Positions 62,654-64,000 of a stretch of 64,000 nucleotides of DNA are shown here, in pieces. The notes beneath the pieces were generated by a model that worked only from the letters and a program-made list of their open reading frames with translations, had not been told where the DNA came from and searched no databases. This DNA comes from Oligoflexia bacterium (GTDB lineage: Bacteria > Bdellovibrionota > Bdellovibrionia > JABDDW01), in contig JADJXN010000002.1 in the NCBI GenBank assembly GCA_016715815.1, positions 124,001-188,000 on the forward strand. The letters run 5' to 3'. The translations under genes and the position numbers were made by a program. Positions within the stretch are counted from its first letter, which is position 1; each line of letters begins with the position of its first letter.

Positions 62654-64000
62654 ATGCAACAGCTGGCAGTTAAACTGTGGGAAACACACTATCAATTTAA
62701 AAGTATAAAAGAGCTTTTAGCTAAAGCTAATGAACCCAAATCCGGAGACCAAATGGCAGGCCTGGCGGCTTCGGATGCTCGTGAGCGCGTGGCAGCCAAA
62801 ACAGTTTTAGCGGAAATTCCACTTCATATTTTATTTGAAAGCCCCAGTGTCCCTTATGAAAAAGATGAAATCACAAAGCTTAGTATTGATAGTTTAGATA
62901 ATATTTCTTACCAAAAAATTAAAAATTGGACGGTTTCACAATTACGCGAATGGATATTACAAGACACAACATCAGGAGAAGAGATTTTAAAAATAAGTCC
63001 AGGCTTAACTGCAGAAATGGTCTCTGCAGTTACAAAATTAATGACCAACATGGATCTTATTATTGCAGGAAAAAAAATACGCGTGGTTGTTAAATGTAAT
63101 GCAACGTTGGGCTTAGCCGGCAGAATTTCATCAAGGCTTCAAACTAATCACCCCACCGATGATGTTACAAGTATTATTGCCGGCGCCAAAGAAGGTTTAT
63201 CTTATGGCACGGGCGATGCCGTCATTGGCATTAACCCCTCAACAGACAAGGTAGATAATTGCATAGCCATTTTAAGGGCCACAAAAGATCTCATGCAAAA
63301 ATACAAAATCCCCACTCAAAATTGCGTTCTTGCACATGTCACAACACAAATGCGCGCCCTTGAGGCAGGTGCCCCCCTTGATTTAATGTTTCAAAGTATT
63401 GCCGGCAGCGAAGCTACAAATAAAGAATTTGGTGTAAGTATAAAACTTTTAGATGAAGCCTATGAAATGACTTTGAAAAAAGGCACCGCCTTAGGCCCCA
63501 ATGTGATGTATTTTGAAACTGGGCAAGGAACAGCATTAAGTGCAAATGCACACTACAATACAGATCAACTTACAATGGAAGCACGTGCTTATGCGCTAGC
63601 TAGGCGCTATAAACCTTATTTAGTAAATTCTGTTGTTGGCTTTATTGGGCCAGAATATTTATATGATGCTAAACAAATTATCAGAGCGGGTTTAGAAGAT
63701 CATTTCATGGGAAAGCTAATGGGTATTAGCATGGGCTGTGATGATTGTTATACAAACCATGCAGTAGCAGACCAAAACGATCAAGAAAGCTTAGCTGTAT
63801 TGCTCGCTTCTGCAGGGGTAAATTATCTCATGAGTCTTCCCATGGGCGATGATGTGATGCTTAATTACCAATCAACAAGCTTTCACGACAATGCTTCTTT
63901 AAGAACAATTTTTAATTTTAAACCCACTCCTGAATTTGAAAAATGGATGGAGAGATTAGGGCTTTGGCAAAACGGCCGCCTCACAGAAAAAGCAGGCGAT
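62654..64000 (+). CDS. eutB: Ethanolamine ammonia-lyase large subunit (3' end outside window)
   Basis: The frame from ATG 62654 is open to the window end, giving 449 residues; E. coli EutB has 453, so only the last few codons are missing. It matches EutB throughout: KANEPKSGDQMAGLAASDAR, then ERVAAKTVLAEIPL, GDAVIGINPSTDKVDN, NCVLAHVTTQMRALEAGAP, MYFETGQGTALSANAHYNTD and LEDHFMGKLMGISMGCDDCY. With EutC it uses adenosylcobalamin to split ethanolamine into acetaldehyde and ammonia. Ethanolamine from phosphatidylethanolamine is abundant in lysed cells, which fits a scavenger or predator. eutC would be expected just after the window. No eut regulator or microcompartment gene is visible in the window. 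Confidence 0.96.
   Translation, partial: MQQLAVKLWETHYQFKSIKELLAKANEPKSGDQMAGLAASDARERVAAKTVLAEIPLHILFESPSVPYEKDEITKLSIDSLDNISYQKIKNWTVSQLREWILQDTTSGEEILKISPGLTAEMVSAVTKLMTNMDLIIAGKKIRVVVKCNATLGLAGRISSRLQTNHPTDDVTSIIAGAKEGLSYGTGDAVIGINPSTDKVDNCIAILRATKDLMQKYKIPTQNCVLAHVTTQMRALEAGAPLDLMFQSIAGSEATNKEFGVSIKLLDEAYEMTLKKGTALGPNVMYFETGQGTALSANAHYNTDQLTMEARAYALARRYKPYLVNSVVGFIGPEYLYDAKQIIRAGLEDHFMGKLMGISMGCDDCYTNHAVADQNDQESLAVLLASAGVNYLMSLPMGDDVMLNYQSTSFHDNASLRTIFNFKPTPEFEKWMERLGLWQNGRLTEKAGD

Overview
The window is AT-rich bacterial chromosome that most resembles a Bdellovibrionota-type (predatory or Oligoflexia-like) deltaproteobacterial genome. This is inferred from gene content, not from a marker gene: FlbD-MotA-MotB, a divergent membrane pyrophosphatase, FadE, many secreted proteases and lipoproteins, and a periplasm-targeted cytidine deaminase next to a nucleoside ABC importer. 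No rRNA is present, so the placement is tentative.

Left chromosomal block (1-35043). Ordinary housekeeping and envelope genes in short operons: a secreted trypsin-like protease with a P domain, a SlyD-type isomerase, an AEC carrier, FadE, a CtpA-esterase-PAP2_C operon, a degenerate HD-GYP protein, H+-PPase, flbD-motA-motB, a PAP2 phosphatase, a Fur-family regulator divergent from a cytochrome-FTR1 iron permease across a perfect palindrome, MtgA, a four-gene BMP-type nucleoside importer convergent with an exported cytidine deaminase, TypA with an ABC-2 exporter, an ion antiporter, DusB with a DsbA-like lipoprotein, a secreted serine protease and an M48 protease.

Integrated island (35044-60365). 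A 20-bp direct repeat identical to the last 20 nt of the tRNA-Phe gene (60346-60365) recurs at 35044-35063. A tyrosine integrase ends 8 bp from the tRNA. The region is therefore a ~25.3 kb integrative element. Its left half is a giant lipoprotein of about 2773 residues (beta-helix, Ig-like, NHL and RHS/YD repeats) with a glycine-rich membrane-active-looking C-terminal tip and a membrane-protein partner gene. Two 5'-truncated 'orphan' RHS-tip modules follow, each with its own partner gene, and then a decayed copy of the first partner. The layout matches known RHS/CDI toxin-immunity tip-swapping arrays, but on an unusual lipoprotein, NHL-bearing chassis. The right half holds small regulators with clear operators, an unsecreted trypsin-like protease, small secreted or lipoproteins, an excisionase-like HTH, a P-loop primase/helicase-like ATPase and the integrase.

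Right chromosomal block (60422-64000). An MFS exporter, a secreted unknown protein and ethanolamine ammonia-lyase large subunit (eutB), cut by the window end.

The most notable material is the RHS tip/partner array (35430-49100), the element end architecture, and the exported cytidine deaminase beside a nucleoside importer.
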